Source: Bacteroidota bacterium (GTDB lineage: Bacteria > Bacteroidota > Bacteroidia > Cytophagales > Cytophagaceae). Taken from it: a stretch of DNA of 64,000 nt. Where the stretch lies: the NCBI GenBank assembly GCA_023392125.1, contig JAEVZS010000022.1:62001-126000 (forward strand). The letters run 5' to 3'. Below, piece after piece: positions 9,450-18,466 of the stretch. Numbering within the stretch: the first letter of the stretch is position 1; each line of letters starts with the position of its first letter. Below the pieces are notes generated by a model. The model was not told where the DNA came from, ran no database searches, and saw only the letters and a program-made list of their open reading frames with translations. The position numbers and the translations under genes are program-made.

Positions 9450-10454
9450 TTACTTAAGATTCTTAATTACGTTTTCAGTAAACTGCTGTGTAGAACAAGC
9501 TCCGCCTAAATCTCCGGTACGCTGATTTCTATCTGCCAGCGTCATATCAATTGCCTTATCAATGCGATCAGCATATTCAAATTCCCTGAGATACTGAAGC
9601 ATCATTACTGCAGACTTCAACAAAGCTGTCGGATTGGCAATACCTTTACCGGCAATATCAGGAGCAGTACCATGTACAGCTTCAAAGATAGCAACATCTT
9701 TACCAAAATTGCTTCCTGCTACCAGTCCAAGACCACCGATCAGTCCTGCGCAAAGATCAGAAAGTATATCCCCGAAAAGATTTGTGGTAACGATCACATC
9801 AAAACGCTCCGGACGTGCGACAAGCTGCATACACATATTGTCAATAATGTAATCATCCATCTGGATATCCGGAAACTCAGGAGCTACCTTTTTCCCTGCA
9901 TTCAGAAATGTTGCACCGGCTGATTTAAGTATATTGGCTTTATGGACCAATGTTACTTTCTTACGATTATTATTTTGTGCATACTCAAATGCCGAACGGA
10001 CAATACGTTCACATCCAAGCTCGGTGATACGTGCAATGCTGTCTGATATTCCCAGCCGCTCGTCCCAGGTCTCAAGCCCTGAATACAGACCTTCAGTATT
10101 CTCCCTTACAGTTATAAGATCAACATTGGAAAATCTTGTCTCGACACCGGGTATGGATTTACAGGGACGGATATTAGAGTATAGATCAAAAAGCTGTCTT
10201 AACTGTATATTTACACTTTTAAAACCCTTACCGATGGGTGTAGTAAGCGGACCTTTCAAAGCTACTTTGTTTCTGCTTATTGAATCTACAAGCGAATCAG
10301 GAACAAGCTTTCCTTTCACATTTAGTGCTGTCTCTCCGGCCAGTTCATCCTCCCATTCGATAGGAGCACCGGCTGCCCTAAAAATTGCCTTAACGGATGC
10401 AACAATTTCCGGCCCGATTCCATCACCTGGAATAAGTGTTACAAGTGTGCTCAT
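9450..10454 (-). CDS. Isocitrate/isopropylmalate dehydrogenase family, NAD-type isocitrate dehydrogenase
   Basis: 334 residues, the short class of the beta-decarboxylating dehydrogenase family. It starts TLIPGDGIGPEIV; the substrate-binding segment is SVNIQLRQLFDLYSNIRP, which has the Ser/Asn plus spaced Arg pattern of isocitrate enzymes rather than the LeuB pattern. RENTEGLYSG and NLFGDILSDL supply the catalytic Tyr and metal-binding Asp residues. In HGTAPDIAGKGIANPTA (about 262-278) an Asp occupies the cofactor-discriminating position, which is known to favour NAD+ over NADP+. Likely role: oxidative decarboxylation of isocitrate to 2-oxoglutarate. The start codon overlaps the end of the YtxH-like gene by 4 bases. 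Homoisocitrate or isopropylmalate dehydrogenase activity is less likely. Confidence 0.88.
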   Translation of the reverse strand: MSTLVTLIPGDGIGPEIVASVKAIFRAAGAPIEWEDELAGETALNVKGKLVPDSLVDSISRNKVALKGPLTTPIGKGFKSVNIQLRQLFDLYSNIRPCKSIPGVETRFSNVDLITVRENTEGLYSGLETWDERLGISDSIARITELGCERIVRSAFEYAQNNNRKKVTLVHKANILKSAGATFLNAGKKVAPEFPDIQMDDYIIDNMCMQLVARPERFDVIVTTNLFGDILSDLCAGLIGGLGLVAGSNFGKDVAIFEAVHGTAPDIAGKGIANPTALLKSAVMMLQYLREFEYADRIDKAIDMTLADRNQRTGDLGGACSTQQFTENVIKNLK

Positions 10455-10762
10455 TCTCCGTTTGCTTTTTTGGTTTTAATTTCGTCCATCAGATTTTCGA
10501 CATCAACCAGAAGACGTTCTGCCTTGTTACGGGCATCACTGATAATTTTCTGTCCCTCAGCTCTTGCTGATGTAGCAGGCTGATCCTTCTCCTCAATCAG
10601 CTGGTCAATGAGCTCTTTCAATTTGGTCCGGTATTTATCAAGTCTGAAGCTTAGCTTGTCTCTGGTACTTGACCCCTTGTCCGGTGCAAACAATATACCA
10701 ATAACCGCTCCGGCGAGTATGCCGGCAATGAAAGCAAAAAACGAATCTGGCCTTTTATTCAT
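10451..10762 (-). CDS. YtxH-like membrane protein
   Basis: 103 residues. One N-terminal hydrophobic glycine-rich segment (FFAFIAGILAGAVIGILFAP) is followed by DKGSSTRDKLS, matching the YtxH pattern of a membrane anchor plus APxxGxxTR. The rest is a charged helix that may form a coiled coil. Function is unknown in general. It lies 14 bases after nusB and overlaps the dehydrogenase gene by 4 bases. Confidence 0.85.
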   Translation of the reverse strand: MNKRPDSFFAFIAGILAGAVIGILFAPDKGSSTRDKLSFRLDKYRTKLKELIDQLIEEKDQPATSARAEGQKIISDARNKAERLLVDVENLMDEIKTKKANGE

Positions 10763-10776
10763 ACCTGAATTGACTT

Positions 10777-11940
10777 TTATTTATTATCTATTAATCCACG
10801 TCCGCTTTTTCGTATGATTCCCTTTGCTATCAGCTCCTGGGAAAGGGAGTCAAGCATACCATTTACAAACTGCTTGCTTTTAGGAGTGCTATATAGCTTG
10901 GAAAGCTCTATATATTCATTAATCGAGACCTTTACCGGAATAGCCGGACAGGTTATCATTTCTGCCATTGCCATCTTCAGAATAATATTGTCCGTCATAG
11001 CTATACGTTCCATTTCCCAGTTTTTTGCTTTTCCTTCCATATAGGAATCCAGCTCTTTATCTCTCTCAATTGTTTCCTGATACAAGTCTTCAAAAAATTG
11101 TCTGTCCTCCTCCCAGTTACCAGAGATATCAATCAGAATTTTTTTCGTATCAGCTTCAGCAGATTTAAGTGTCTTAACGACCAGGCTCTTAACAATACTC
11201 TGATTTTCGACCCAGTTAAAATCCCGTTCTTCAAAAAAAGCCTGAAGTGATTCGTTCTTAAATATACAATTTTTAGCCGTATAAACTAAAATTTTTCTAT
11301 CCTCTTCGAAGTCCGGATTATCATACAACAAGTATGCCTTAAATTCATCATCTGCCTTTAAAATACTTCGAAAAGTTCGTTTCACCAATTCTCTTTCCCA
11401 GTGCAGATTACGCTTCACTCTGCTGATTTCCAGATCTTCATCTTTTTTCAATTTCTGATATAGGGTATTTCTTATAAAATTACCACATTGAGGAAAATCG
11501 GACTGCTTTAAATACTTGCCTTTTTCTTCCGTTTCATAATCTGATGAATAGTCGAACAGGTCCACTAAAAACAGCAGTGAAAGGATATAGTTTTCATAAA
11601 TCTTATCGATTTCGCCCAGCATCACTTTTTTGTAATGTTTCTGATCTTTGCGGATGCGGTTTTCATACAGCACTATCGCTTCATTGACGGCTTTTCTTAT
11701 TTCATCGGGGTGTTGAAATAAATCGGGTTTGTCTTCTGTAAAGGATTTCCGGAACAGTTCTGTGGCAAGGTTTTTATTATCCCGAAGCTCCTGAGGCGGG
11801 CGTGGCTCCATTGAATTAAGATCCGGAGCAAAAAACTCTGAGATATAATCAACGGATAAATGAAAATCAGATTTCTCTGCCTGCTTAAGTCCGTAAAGGG
11901 CCTGCATGACCTTTATTCTTAGTAATCTCCTGTTCAGCAT
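10777..11940 (-). CDS. nusB: Transcription antitermination factor NusB (long form)
   Basis: 387 residues, more than twice the roughly 140 of E. coli NusB. The start LNRRLLRIKVMQALYGLKQA and the end (AMTDNIILKMAMAEM, PVKVSINEYIELSKLYSTPK, FVNGMLDSL) are recognisable NusB segments, split by about 230 residues of charged helical insert. Long NusB proteins of this type are usual in Bacteroidota. NusB with NusE binds boxA RNA in rRNA antitermination. It is the first gene of the minus-strand operon running to coaE. Confidence 0.9.
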   Translation of the reverse strand: MLNRRLLRIKVMQALYGLKQAEKSDFHLSVDYISEFFAPDLNSMEPRPPQELRDNKNLATELFRKSFTEDKPDLFQHPDEIRKAVNEAIVLYENRIRKDQKHYKKVMLGEIDKIYENYILSLLFLVDLFDYSSDYETEEKGKYLKQSDFPQCGNFIRNTLYQKLKKDEDLEISRVKRNLHWERELVKRTFRSILKADDEFKAYLLYDNPDFEEDRKILVYTAKNCIFKNESLQAFFEERDFNWVENQSIVKSLVVKTLKSAEADTKKILIDISGNWEEDRQFFEDLYQETIERDKELDSYMEGKAKNWEMERIAMTDNIILKMAMAEMITCPAIPVKVSINEYIELSKLYSTPKSKQFVNGMLDSLSQELIAKGIIRKSGRGLIDNK

Positions 11941-12088
11941 TATTTTTTGTAAAAGAACGATTTTGTACCGAAAATCCCGAAATGAGTTTATACCTTTACA
12001 GAAACATTCATACGGTATTCCGTTTTGCCAACAAAATTAGTCTTTTTTTAAAACCTTTTCAATTGATAAAGTTTTAAAAAAAAGTTTA

Positions 12089-13849
12089 TTGAACCACGTG
12101 AAAGCTTTAAAACATCTTAACAAATATTTCTTTATTTATAAAAAACGCTTTTTATCCGGCGTTTTTATCGTTCTGTTATCAAACCTGTTTCTGGTTTTAC
12201 CTGCTCCATTGGTAAGAAACGCACTCGATATGGTCATTGAAGCAGTCAATTCTCCAGACCGGGACAGTACTTTATTCAACCGGTCTCTGGCATACTATGT
12301 CGGCCTCATTCTTCTGGCTGCCATACTCCGGGGATTGTTTCTTTATCTGCAGCGCCATATTCTGATCGGTATGTCCAGATATATAGAATATGATCTTAAA
12401 AATGAAATATACGCGCACTATCAGGATCTGCCGACGGAATTTTACAGACGAAATAATACCGGAGACTTAATGGCCCGGATTTCTGAAGACGTCAGTCAGG
12501 TACGAATGTATCTGGGACCCGCCATCATGTACGGATTAAACCTGATTTCACTGTTCATGATTGTTATTCCGTTTATGCTCTCGGTCGATGTCAGGCTAAG
12601 TCTATATGTTCTTATCCCGCTGCCATTACTATCAATTAGCATTTACTATGTGAATACGTTGATTAATAGAAGATCATCCGAAATTCAAAAGGCTCTATCC
12701 CAGCTATCGACATTTGTTCAGGAAGCTTTTTCGGGCATACGGGTTCTGAAAGCATTTGGCAAGGAAAAAGATTCTGCAAGGCGTATGTATGAGGAAAGCA
12801 ACAATTTCAGGTTCAAATCACTTCAACTTGTCCGGGTCGATGCCTTCTTTTTCCCTCTTATTCTTCTTCTTACAGGCCTCAGTAATATCATTATTATTTA
12901 CTTTGGTGGAATGGGAGTGATAAAAGGAGATATTACATTCGGAGTAATCGCAGAGTTTGTAATTTACATCAACCTCCTTACCTGGCCGGTAGCCTCTTTG
13001 GGCTGGATAACGAGCCTTGTCCAGCGGGCAGAAGCATCTCAGGAGAGAATCAATGAATTTTTGAATACAAAAAATACGATTATATCCTCGAACAACCGGG
13101 AAAATAAGATTAAAGGTAAAATCGAGTTTCAAAATGTAAGCTTCACCTACCCGGATTCGGGGGTTCAGGCGCTCAGAAACGTTTCTTTCATTATCGAACC
13201 AGGCCAGACACTGGCCATACTTGGCGGGACTGGCTCCGGAAAAAGTACAATTGCCAATCTCATCTGCAGGATGTATGATCCGACAGAAGGCCTGATTCTT
13301 ATCGATGATATTGATATACGTGAATATAGTCTTCAGGCACTCAGAAGCCAGATGGGATATGTACCGCAGGATGTCTTCCTGTTTTCCGATACAATACGAA
13401 ACAATATTGAATTTGGCGCATCCGGGCTGCGCGAAGAGCAGATTGTCCGGGCTGCATCTGATGCTGACCTGCTCAACAATATCACGGATCTTCCGAATGG
13501 TTTTGAAACCGTACTCGGCGAACGGGGTATTTCTCTGTCGGGTGGCCAAAAGCAGCGCTTATCAATTGCCAGAGCAATTGTAAAAGAACCGGTAATAATG
13601 CTCCTGGATGATAGCCTGAGTGCAGTCGATACACATACAGAGCACACTATTCTGAAAAATCTCGAACGAATAATGAAGAATAAGTCGTCTATTATAATAT
13701 CGCACAGAGTTTCTTCATCAAAGCTGGCGCAATCCGTTATCGTGCTGGATCAGGGACATATTGTGCAGCACGGAAGCCATGAGGAACTCATTAATCACCC
13801 CGGAATCTACCAGGAGCTCTATCGCAAACAGCTTCAGGAACAAAGCTAA
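12089..13849 (+). CDS. ABC exporter half-transporter (fused permease-ATPase)
   Basis: 586 residues: an ABC type-1 transmembrane domain (about 1-310, six helices) and a nucleotide-binding domain. Walker A is GGTGSGKST (about 379-387), Q-loop YVPQD, signature LSGGQKQRL (about 483) and Walker B MLLDDSLSAVD (about 504-514). The residue after the Walker B Asp is Asp instead of the catalytic Glu, the pattern of the degenerate site in heterodimeric exporters such as BmrC-type subunits. No partner half-transporter is adjacent. The start is a TTG at 12089 (reads MNHVKALKHLNKYFFIYKKR); no in-frame ATG precedes the first helix, though a GTG at 12098 is possible. It is divergent from nusB. Substrate unknown; lipid or drug export likely. 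Confidence 0.9.
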   Translation: MNHVKALKHLNKYFFIYKKRFLSGVFIVLLSNLFLVLPAPLVRNALDMVIEAVNSPDRDSTLFNRSLAYYVGLILLAAILRGLFLYLQRHILIGMSRYIEYDLKNEIYAHYQDLPTEFYRRNNTGDLMARISEDVSQVRMYLGPAIMYGLNLISLFMIVIPFMLSVDVRLSLYVLIPLPLLSISIYYVNTLINRRSSEIQKALSQLSTFVQEAFSGIRVLKAFGKEKDSARRMYEESNNFRFKSLQLVRVDAFFFPLILLLTGLSNIIIIYFGGMGVIKGDITFGVIAEFVIYINLLTWPVASLGWITSLVQRAEASQERINEFLNTKNTIISSNNRENKIKGKIEFQNVSFTYPDSGVQALRNVSFIIEPGQTLAILGGTGSGKSTIANLICRMYDPTEGLILIDDIDIREYSLQALRSQMGYVPQDVFLFSDTIRNNIEFGASGLREEQIVRAASDADLLNNITDLPNGFETVLGERGISLSGGQKQRLSIARAIVKEPVIMLLDDSLSAVDTHTEHTILKNLERIMKNKSSIIISHRVSSSKLAQSVIVLDQGHIVQHGSHEELINHPGIYQELYRKQLQEQS

Positions 13850-13861
13850 AAACAACAGTAT

Positions 13862-14983
13862 TCAGGATCCTTTATTGAGAAGTTTTCCCAATTTGGATTT
13901 GATTCGCTGCCAGACGGTAGGTCCGCCATCTCCCTCGTCTTCTCCAATAAGATAGCCGTATGGCTCCAGCGATTCTACGTTGTCAAAAATAATCTTTACA
14001 ACCCCCAGAAAGGGAATAAATAAAATCATACCAGCTACTCCCCATAGAAAACCTCCTATAAACAGGGAAATGATTGTAGCAAGCGGATTTACTTTCACTT
14101 TTGATCCTACAATAAGCGGAGTCAGAAAGTTATTCTCAATAAACTGGGATACAATGAACACTGCTGCAGTTGCCGCTGCATACCCAAGAGAATCCTGAGT
14201 AATGAATGCATACACTGTTGGAATCAGCCCTCCTATAAATGTCCCTACATAGGGTATGATATTAAGAATAGCTGCCATTACTCCAAAAAAAATGGCATGA
14301 GGTAAACCGACAATAAGCAACCCGGTTGTATTCATAATTGCCAGTATGCAGACCACTGTTAATACTCCTGTCAGATAGTTCTGTGTCACCTTGCTTATTC
14401 CATCTATAACATTGCGTGTCCTGCGCTCATCTTTAACTGGTGTAATCTTTAATGTAAAGTTAATGAACCGATTTCTGTATAGCAGGAAAAAGAATGTATA
14501 GATTACAACAATACCAAAAGTAGCCAGTGTACCGGTAGTTCCAGTCAGGATTCGTTGCGCGTATGTACCACTCGTTTCCAGGAAACCGGAAAGTCGCTGT
14601 TTTAAGATGGACAGCTGTCTGTCGGGGGCCACTCCGGTTTTCTGATGAATAATCTCCTGAATTTCTTCTATTCTGGAAGTCATATTTTCTTTTATCAGCG
14701 GAACATCCTGTGCAAACCCGGCAATCTGGGTTGACAGAATAGTAATAACGGCTCCTACCACCAGAAAGAAGGCAATGATGGAAAGAACAATAGCAACTCC
14801 CGAAGGTACTTTCCAGGATTCAAGCTTATGTACCAGAGGGAATAGAAGCATGGCGAGCAAAGCTGCAAATGACAAGGGGATAAAAAAATTACGGGCAAAA
14901 TACAATCCCCCGAAAAAGAGAAAAGCAAACAACATCAGTAGGATAAAGTTAAAAAGTCTGCTGTGCAACAATTCCTTGAACAT
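13862..14983 (-). CDS. AI-2E family transporter (permease PerM-like)
   Basis: 373 residues with the family layout: two or three N-terminal membrane helices, a hydrophilic region at about 80-150, then four or five more helices including the conserved GLPHAIFFGVMAAILNIIPY and GTFIGGLIPTVYAF. Members have been proposed to export autoinducer-2 or act as Na+/H+ antiporters; the substrate cannot be inferred here. The stop lies 12 bases from the stop of the convergent ABC exporter gene with no hairpin between them. It is 6 bases after the DUF4919 gene, so probably cotranscribed. Confidence 0.9.
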   Translation of the reverse strand: MFKELLHSRLFNFILLMLFAFLFFGGLYFARNFFIPLSFAALLAMLLFPLVHKLESWKVPSGVAIVLSIIAFFLVVGAVITILSTQIAGFAQDVPLIKENMTSRIEEIQEIIHQKTGVAPDRQLSILKQRLSGFLETSGTYAQRILTGTTGTLATFGIVVIYTFFFLLYRNRFINFTLKITPVKDERRTRNVIDGISKVTQNYLTGVLTVVCILAIMNTTGLLIVGLPHAIFFGVMAAILNIIPYVGTFIGGLIPTVYAFITQDSLGYAAATAAVFIVSQFIENNFLTPLIVGSKVKVNPLATIISLFIGGFLWGVAGMILFIPFLGVVKIIFDNVESLEPYGYLIGEDEGDGGPTVWQRIKSKLGKLLNKGS

Positions 14984-14989
14984 AAAAAT

Positions 14990-15646
14990 TTATTTTTCTC
15001 TTAATAATTCAACCTGCTTCGTCCGGATAAGTTTAACCGGAATACTAATATCAAAGTAAAGTTCTGTTATTTTTTTCTTATTTTTCTTCAAAGACCACAC
15101 ATCATATGTTTTTCCATTATAAGATTGCTCTCTAAAACCGGATGCTGTATAGTTCAGGAACCGTATGATTTCAAATTCATCATTCTGATTTATAACCGGA
15201 ATAGCTGTGGAAAAGGACACGCCATCATGATCCTTGGTCAGACTTCGAAGCAAGGCCTTATACTGCATTGAAGCAATATGTTCTTCTGCATTCCGCCCTA
15301 ACCGTGCGCATGAATATGCCTTTTCAAATAAAGCCGTAAGACTTACAGGATAAATACTCAACAAGCTATCTGACAACTCAATGGCATACGAATAATTGCC
15401 AACAGCACTAGCCTGTCGTATACCTGCTTCGATAGCGATCAATTGCTCAGGATCATATGTAGGCAGGGTTGCAGACATAAAATAGAGACTGCAGATTGTC
15501 TCAGCATTAAGACTGGTATCCAGTTTCTGAAAACGCTCTGTCAACTCCTGATATGAAAAACGATCCGGTTTCTGAGCCGTTGCCGGGACAAACGTCATTA
15601 TTGTAAAAGCATAAAAACAAAGAAGAAAGTAATGCATAGACTTCAT
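14990..15646 (-). CDS. DUF4919 family secreted protein
   Basis: 218 residues with a signal peptide of about 24 residues (cleavage after PATAQ). The mature part is helical (TPR-like pairs in LIAIEAGIRQASAVGNYSYAIELSDSLL) and ends in a beta-rich region with NGKTYDVWSLKK and ELYFDISIPV. This matches my recollection of DUF4919, a Bacteroidota family without known function. It probably shares an mRNA with the downstream AI-2E transporter gene. Confidence 0.75.
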   Translation of the reverse strand: MKSMHYFLLCFYAFTIMTFVPATAQKPDRFSYQELTERFQKLDTSLNAETICSLYFMSATLPTYDPEQLIAIEAGIRQASAVGNYSYAIELSDSLLSIYPVSLTALFEKAYSCARLGRNAEEHIASMQYKALLRSLTKDHDGVSFSTAIPVINQNDEFEIIRFLNYTASGFREQSYNGKTYDVWSLKKNKKKITELYFDISIPVKLIRTKQVELLREK

Positions 15647-15648
15647 AT

Positions 15649-15681
15649 AAAAACAGCGTTCTCATTGAGAACGCTGTTTTT
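15649..15681 (-). terminator. Perfect 15-bp terminator hairpin
   Basis: AAAAACAGCGTTCTC-ATT-GAGAACGCTGTTTTT is a perfect 15-bp stem with a 3-base loop and T/A flanks on both sides. It lies 25 bases after the T9SS protein gene that ends at 15706, on the minus strand, and just before the DUF4919 start. Confidence 0.85.
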
Positions 15682-15705
15682 ACTTATATTAATTTCTAAT
15701 ATTAT

Positions 15706-16782
15706 TTAACGGACCGTTACCTTACCGGTGATCATCTCTCCGGATTTGGTAGTAATCCGGTAAGTATATATACCAGGAGTCACAGCAGATACATCAAGCG
15801 AACGCATACCTTCCGAAAGTAACCCCTGCACAACCTGCTGTCCTCTCATATCATACAACTCTATTGAAACAGCATCTTTCATATTAAAATTGATCAGATC
15901 CTGAGCAGGATTCGGATAAATTCTGTTTTCTGCTGTTTCGGCAGACAAAATAGAGGTCACAACCGGCGTTGCTCCCGGGAAAAGAAAAATATACTCAAAG
16001 ATCAATGGCTCATCATTCGGCTTGCCTCTGTCAGTGTTGAAACGTATAAAATAAGCCAGCTGATGCTTGTAGTCCTCTGAAAAGAAATAGTATTCTTCCA
16101 GCGAAGACACAGGAGTTCCAAGTGTATAGTCTCCCACAATAGGCAAGTTTCGTGCAATGGCTGTATCTTTTATGGCAGAAGAGATTTTCACTCTCAGCAC
16201 ATCCTGATACTCCACTCCCGGAAGCTTCAGGACACCTCTTCCATCAACTGTTGTTTCCGAAAAAGTAGTTCTTTTCGTAGTTACGTCTGTTGAGGCTGTA
16301 ATAGGATACTCCGGATGCTTAACATTTTCCTTAAACTCAGTAAATACCGCTCTGGCAGTATCTTTAAAGGAACTACCATACATCATCGGAAAACGAAACA
16401 TAACCAATTCATTCTGATAAGGGACATTAAACTCAATATCTTCAATAAAACTTGAAGCCATTCCGGTCATCCTGTAATCAGACTCAGATGCAGCAAAATA
16501 TACTTCGCCCATTATCCCCAGGCTCAATTTCATTTGAGCACTGCTATAAACCGATGAATTAACAGGCACATACTCAAAAGGAATGGGGTCACCGGCAAAC
16601 CCGCTAAAATCCCAAACCTGATTATCTCCTGCTGCTCCCGGATCCCAGGTATCACCTTCAGAGAATACAGTTAGCCCTTCGTATACATCTCCCGGATCAG
16701 GAAGATTATTTCGGGTTATGGTCTGGGCCTGAGCACCAGCTATAAATAGCGAAAGCAGCGATGTTAGATAGATATTTTTCAT
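15706..16782 (-). CDS. T9SS-sorted secreted protein
   Basis: 358 residues. Signal peptide MKNIYLTSLLSLFIAGAQAQ, a beta-rich central domain of unknown family with the motif WDFSGFAGDP, and a C-terminal type A sorting domain (about 275-358) with ENRIYPNPAQDLINF, LYDMRGQQV and GIYTYRI. That domain directs proteins through the type IX secretion system, after which it is removed or linked to A-LPS. It is transcribed alone, between a terminator after the MFS gene and its own strong terminator. Function of the cargo is unknown. Confidence 0.85.
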   Translation of the reverse strand: MKNIYLTSLLSLFIAGAQAQTITRNNLPDPGDVYEGLTVFSEGDTWDPGAAGDNQVWDFSGFAGDPIPFEYVPVNSSVYSSAQMKLSLGIMGEVYFAASESDYRMTGMASSFIEDIEFNVPYQNELVMFRFPMMYGSSFKDTARAVFTEFKENVKHPEYPITASTDVTTKRTTFSETTVDGRGVLKLPGVEYQDVLRVKISSAIKDTAIARNLPIVGDYTLGTPVSSLEEYYFFSEDYKHQLAYFIRFNTDRGKPNDEPLIFEYIFLFPGATPVVTSILSAETAENRIYPNPAQDLINFNMKDAVSIELYDMRGQQVVQGLLSEGMRSLDVSAVTPGIYTYRITTKSGEMITGKVTVR

Positions 16783-16833
16783 ATGCTATTGTTTCTATAA
16801 TGAAATAAAATATAAAAATAGGTAAATTTATAT

Positions 16834-16863
16834 CCTGATAAAACTTTTTGCAGTTTTATCAGG
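16834..16863 (-). terminator. Terminator hairpin after the MFS gene
   Basis: CCTGATAAAACT and AGTTTTATCAGG form a 12-bp stem with a 6-base loop, 33 bases beyond the MFS stop on the minus strand. The U-tract is poor (ATATAAATTT). Confidence 0.65.
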
Positions 16864-16896
16864 AGTCTCTTCCAAAATCTGTTATAACAATCTTAA

Positions 16897-18162
16897 TCAA
16901 TAAAAGTTTGTTCTTTTTTCGTAGCGAGATCCTTTGAAACCAAAGAAGCAGATATACAAATAAGAAATTACAATCAATACAAACGAAGCCGTAAGCGAGA
17001 CTTCAAACAGATTGCCCCAAATCATCGGGATAATGGCTCCGCCAACAATAGACATAATAAGTACGGACGATCCCTCTTCGGAGTATCTGCCCAATCCATC
17101 AATCCCCATTGTATAGATACAAGGGAATAATACGGAGTTAAACAAGCCTACAGAAGCAAATATGAAATAGATATTATCAGGAGTCAGACTTCCTGATAGC
17201 ATGATTGCAAGTGTAACCAAAAGAGCAGCGATCATTGAATTGATTCCGATCAGCTTGCGCGGACTAACTTTTGATAAAAGCGCTACTCCTACAAAACGGC
17301 CGATAAGCGCTCCTCCCCAATACATTGGAACTGCGATTTCGGGGGCCATATTTGCACCCACCGCATTAGCAAGGAACCGGCCAATAGTTACTTCTGCACC
17401 AACATAGCAGAAAATAGCCAATCCTCCCATAACAACATGAGGAAACTGAAGGATGAAGCGTTGCGTATTTTCTTTGGTTTTAGCCAACGGGTCAGCAACT
17501 TCTGTATTTAATTTGGGCAACCTGGAAAATCCGACAAAAAGAGCTAATAAGAACAAAATTGCCCCAAGCCCCAGATAGGGTAACTGCACATACTTGATTG
17601 TTGCAGCAACAAATTCTTCCGGAGACATTGCCAGCCTGCTTTCTTCAGTCAGGCCTGCAACTCTCATAAATAACCCCGCAGCAAAAAGGGGGGCAAGAAA
17701 TGCACCGAGCGAGTTGAATGCTTGCACAAGCGTCAGCCGCGCAGCCCCGCGCGCTCTGTTTCCGACAAGGACTACATATGCGTTGGCTCCAACCTGCAAA
17801 ACAGTAATACCAGTGGCAAGTACAAATAATGACAGGATAAATATTCCGTAAGAACGATTTTCTACAGCCGGATAAAATAACATACAACCAAACCCGGCAA
17901 TGACAATGCCCCAGATAATAGCATTTTTGTAGCCATACCTGTTAATAATACTCCCGGCCGGGATGGCAATTATAAAATAGGTAGCAAAGAAAATAAAGTT
18001 TACCAGCAGCGCTTCAGCAGGTGTCATCTGAAAAACTGTTTTCAGTTCATCAACCAGCATAAAGTTCAATACCGTAATAAGTCCCCACATAAAAAACAAC
18101 GTGGATAAGACGATCAGAACTCCGGCATTATTTCTTTTGTCACGGGTATATAGCTGACTCAT
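16897..18162 (-). CDS. Sugar MFS transporter (FucP/glucose-galactose porter family)
   Basis: 421 residues, about 12 membrane helices. The N-terminal FFMWGLITVLNFMLVDELK and the ALLVNFIFFATYFIIAIPAG segment are hallmarks of the FucP/GluP branch of the major facilitator superfamily, proton-linked symporters of fucose, glucose, galactose or N-acetylglucosamine. The sugar cannot be fixed from sequence. It stands alone with its own terminator, with no catabolic genes beside it. Confidence 0.88.
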   Translation of the reverse strand: MSQLYTRDKRNNAGVLIVLSTLFFMWGLITVLNFMLVDELKTVFQMTPAEALLVNFIFFATYFIIAIPAGSIINRYGYKNAIIWGIVIAGFGCMLFYPAVENRSYGIFILSLFVLATGITVLQVGANAYVVLVGNRARGAARLTLVQAFNSLGAFLAPLFAAGLFMRVAGLTEESRLAMSPEEFVAATIKYVQLPYLGLGAILFLLALFVGFSRLPKLNTEVADPLAKTKENTQRFILQFPHVVMGGLAIFCYVGAEVTIGRFLANAVGANMAPEIAVPMYWGGALIGRFVGVALLSKVSPRKLIGINSMIAALLVTLAIMLSGSLTPDNIYFIFASVGLFNSVLFPCIYTMGIDGLGRYSEEGSSVLIMSIVGGAIIPMIWGNLFEVSLTASFVLIVISYLYICFFGFKGSRYEKRTNFY

Positions 18163-18466
18163 ATAGCAGTTATTATTGTAATTTGTTTACTATCATTTTT
18201 ACAAACGTTTCGCAGCATCATCAATTTCTGTAGTTCAGAAGCACAATTCCGGAAAACACTTTTGATCCATCAAAAAGTTACAAAAAATATTATTATAATT
18301 CAAATACCTTCTGCGTTTGTATTTTTATAGCCCAAAAATAATGGGAATATGCCATGAAACAGAGAAAACAACCAAATAAAAGTATACAGACGGCAGGGGG
18401 AGTGAAAATAAAGAAACCCAACAGGAGATATTGGGTTTCTTTATAAAGCTATAGTTTCAGACAAGA
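18163..18466. other. Intergenic region with terminator and promoter
   Basis: A 304-base AT-rich gap between two minus-strand genes. It contains the terminator of the coiled-coil gene (18410-18442) and must hold the promoter of the MFS gene; TAACTTTT near 18273-18280 on the minus strand is a weak -7 candidate. No small gene was seen. Confidence 0.5.
18410..18442 (-). terminator. Terminator of the coiled-coil protein gene
   Basis: AAAGAAACCCAA and TTGGGTTTCTTT form a perfect 12-bp stem with a 9-base loop. On the minus strand it is followed by TATTTTC, 24 bases after the gene's stop codon. Confidence 0.8.

Noticed and set aside
12818..13549. 243-residue minus-strand frame inside the ABC exporter gene
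   Set aside because: It lies wholly within a conserved ABC gene in the opposite strand and has no recognisable domain; a shadow frame.
18165..18215. GTTTGT...ACAAAT and AAACGTTT upstream of the MFS gene as a LacI-type operator
   Set aside because: The symmetry is short and common in AT-rich DNA; no LacI-family gene is present.
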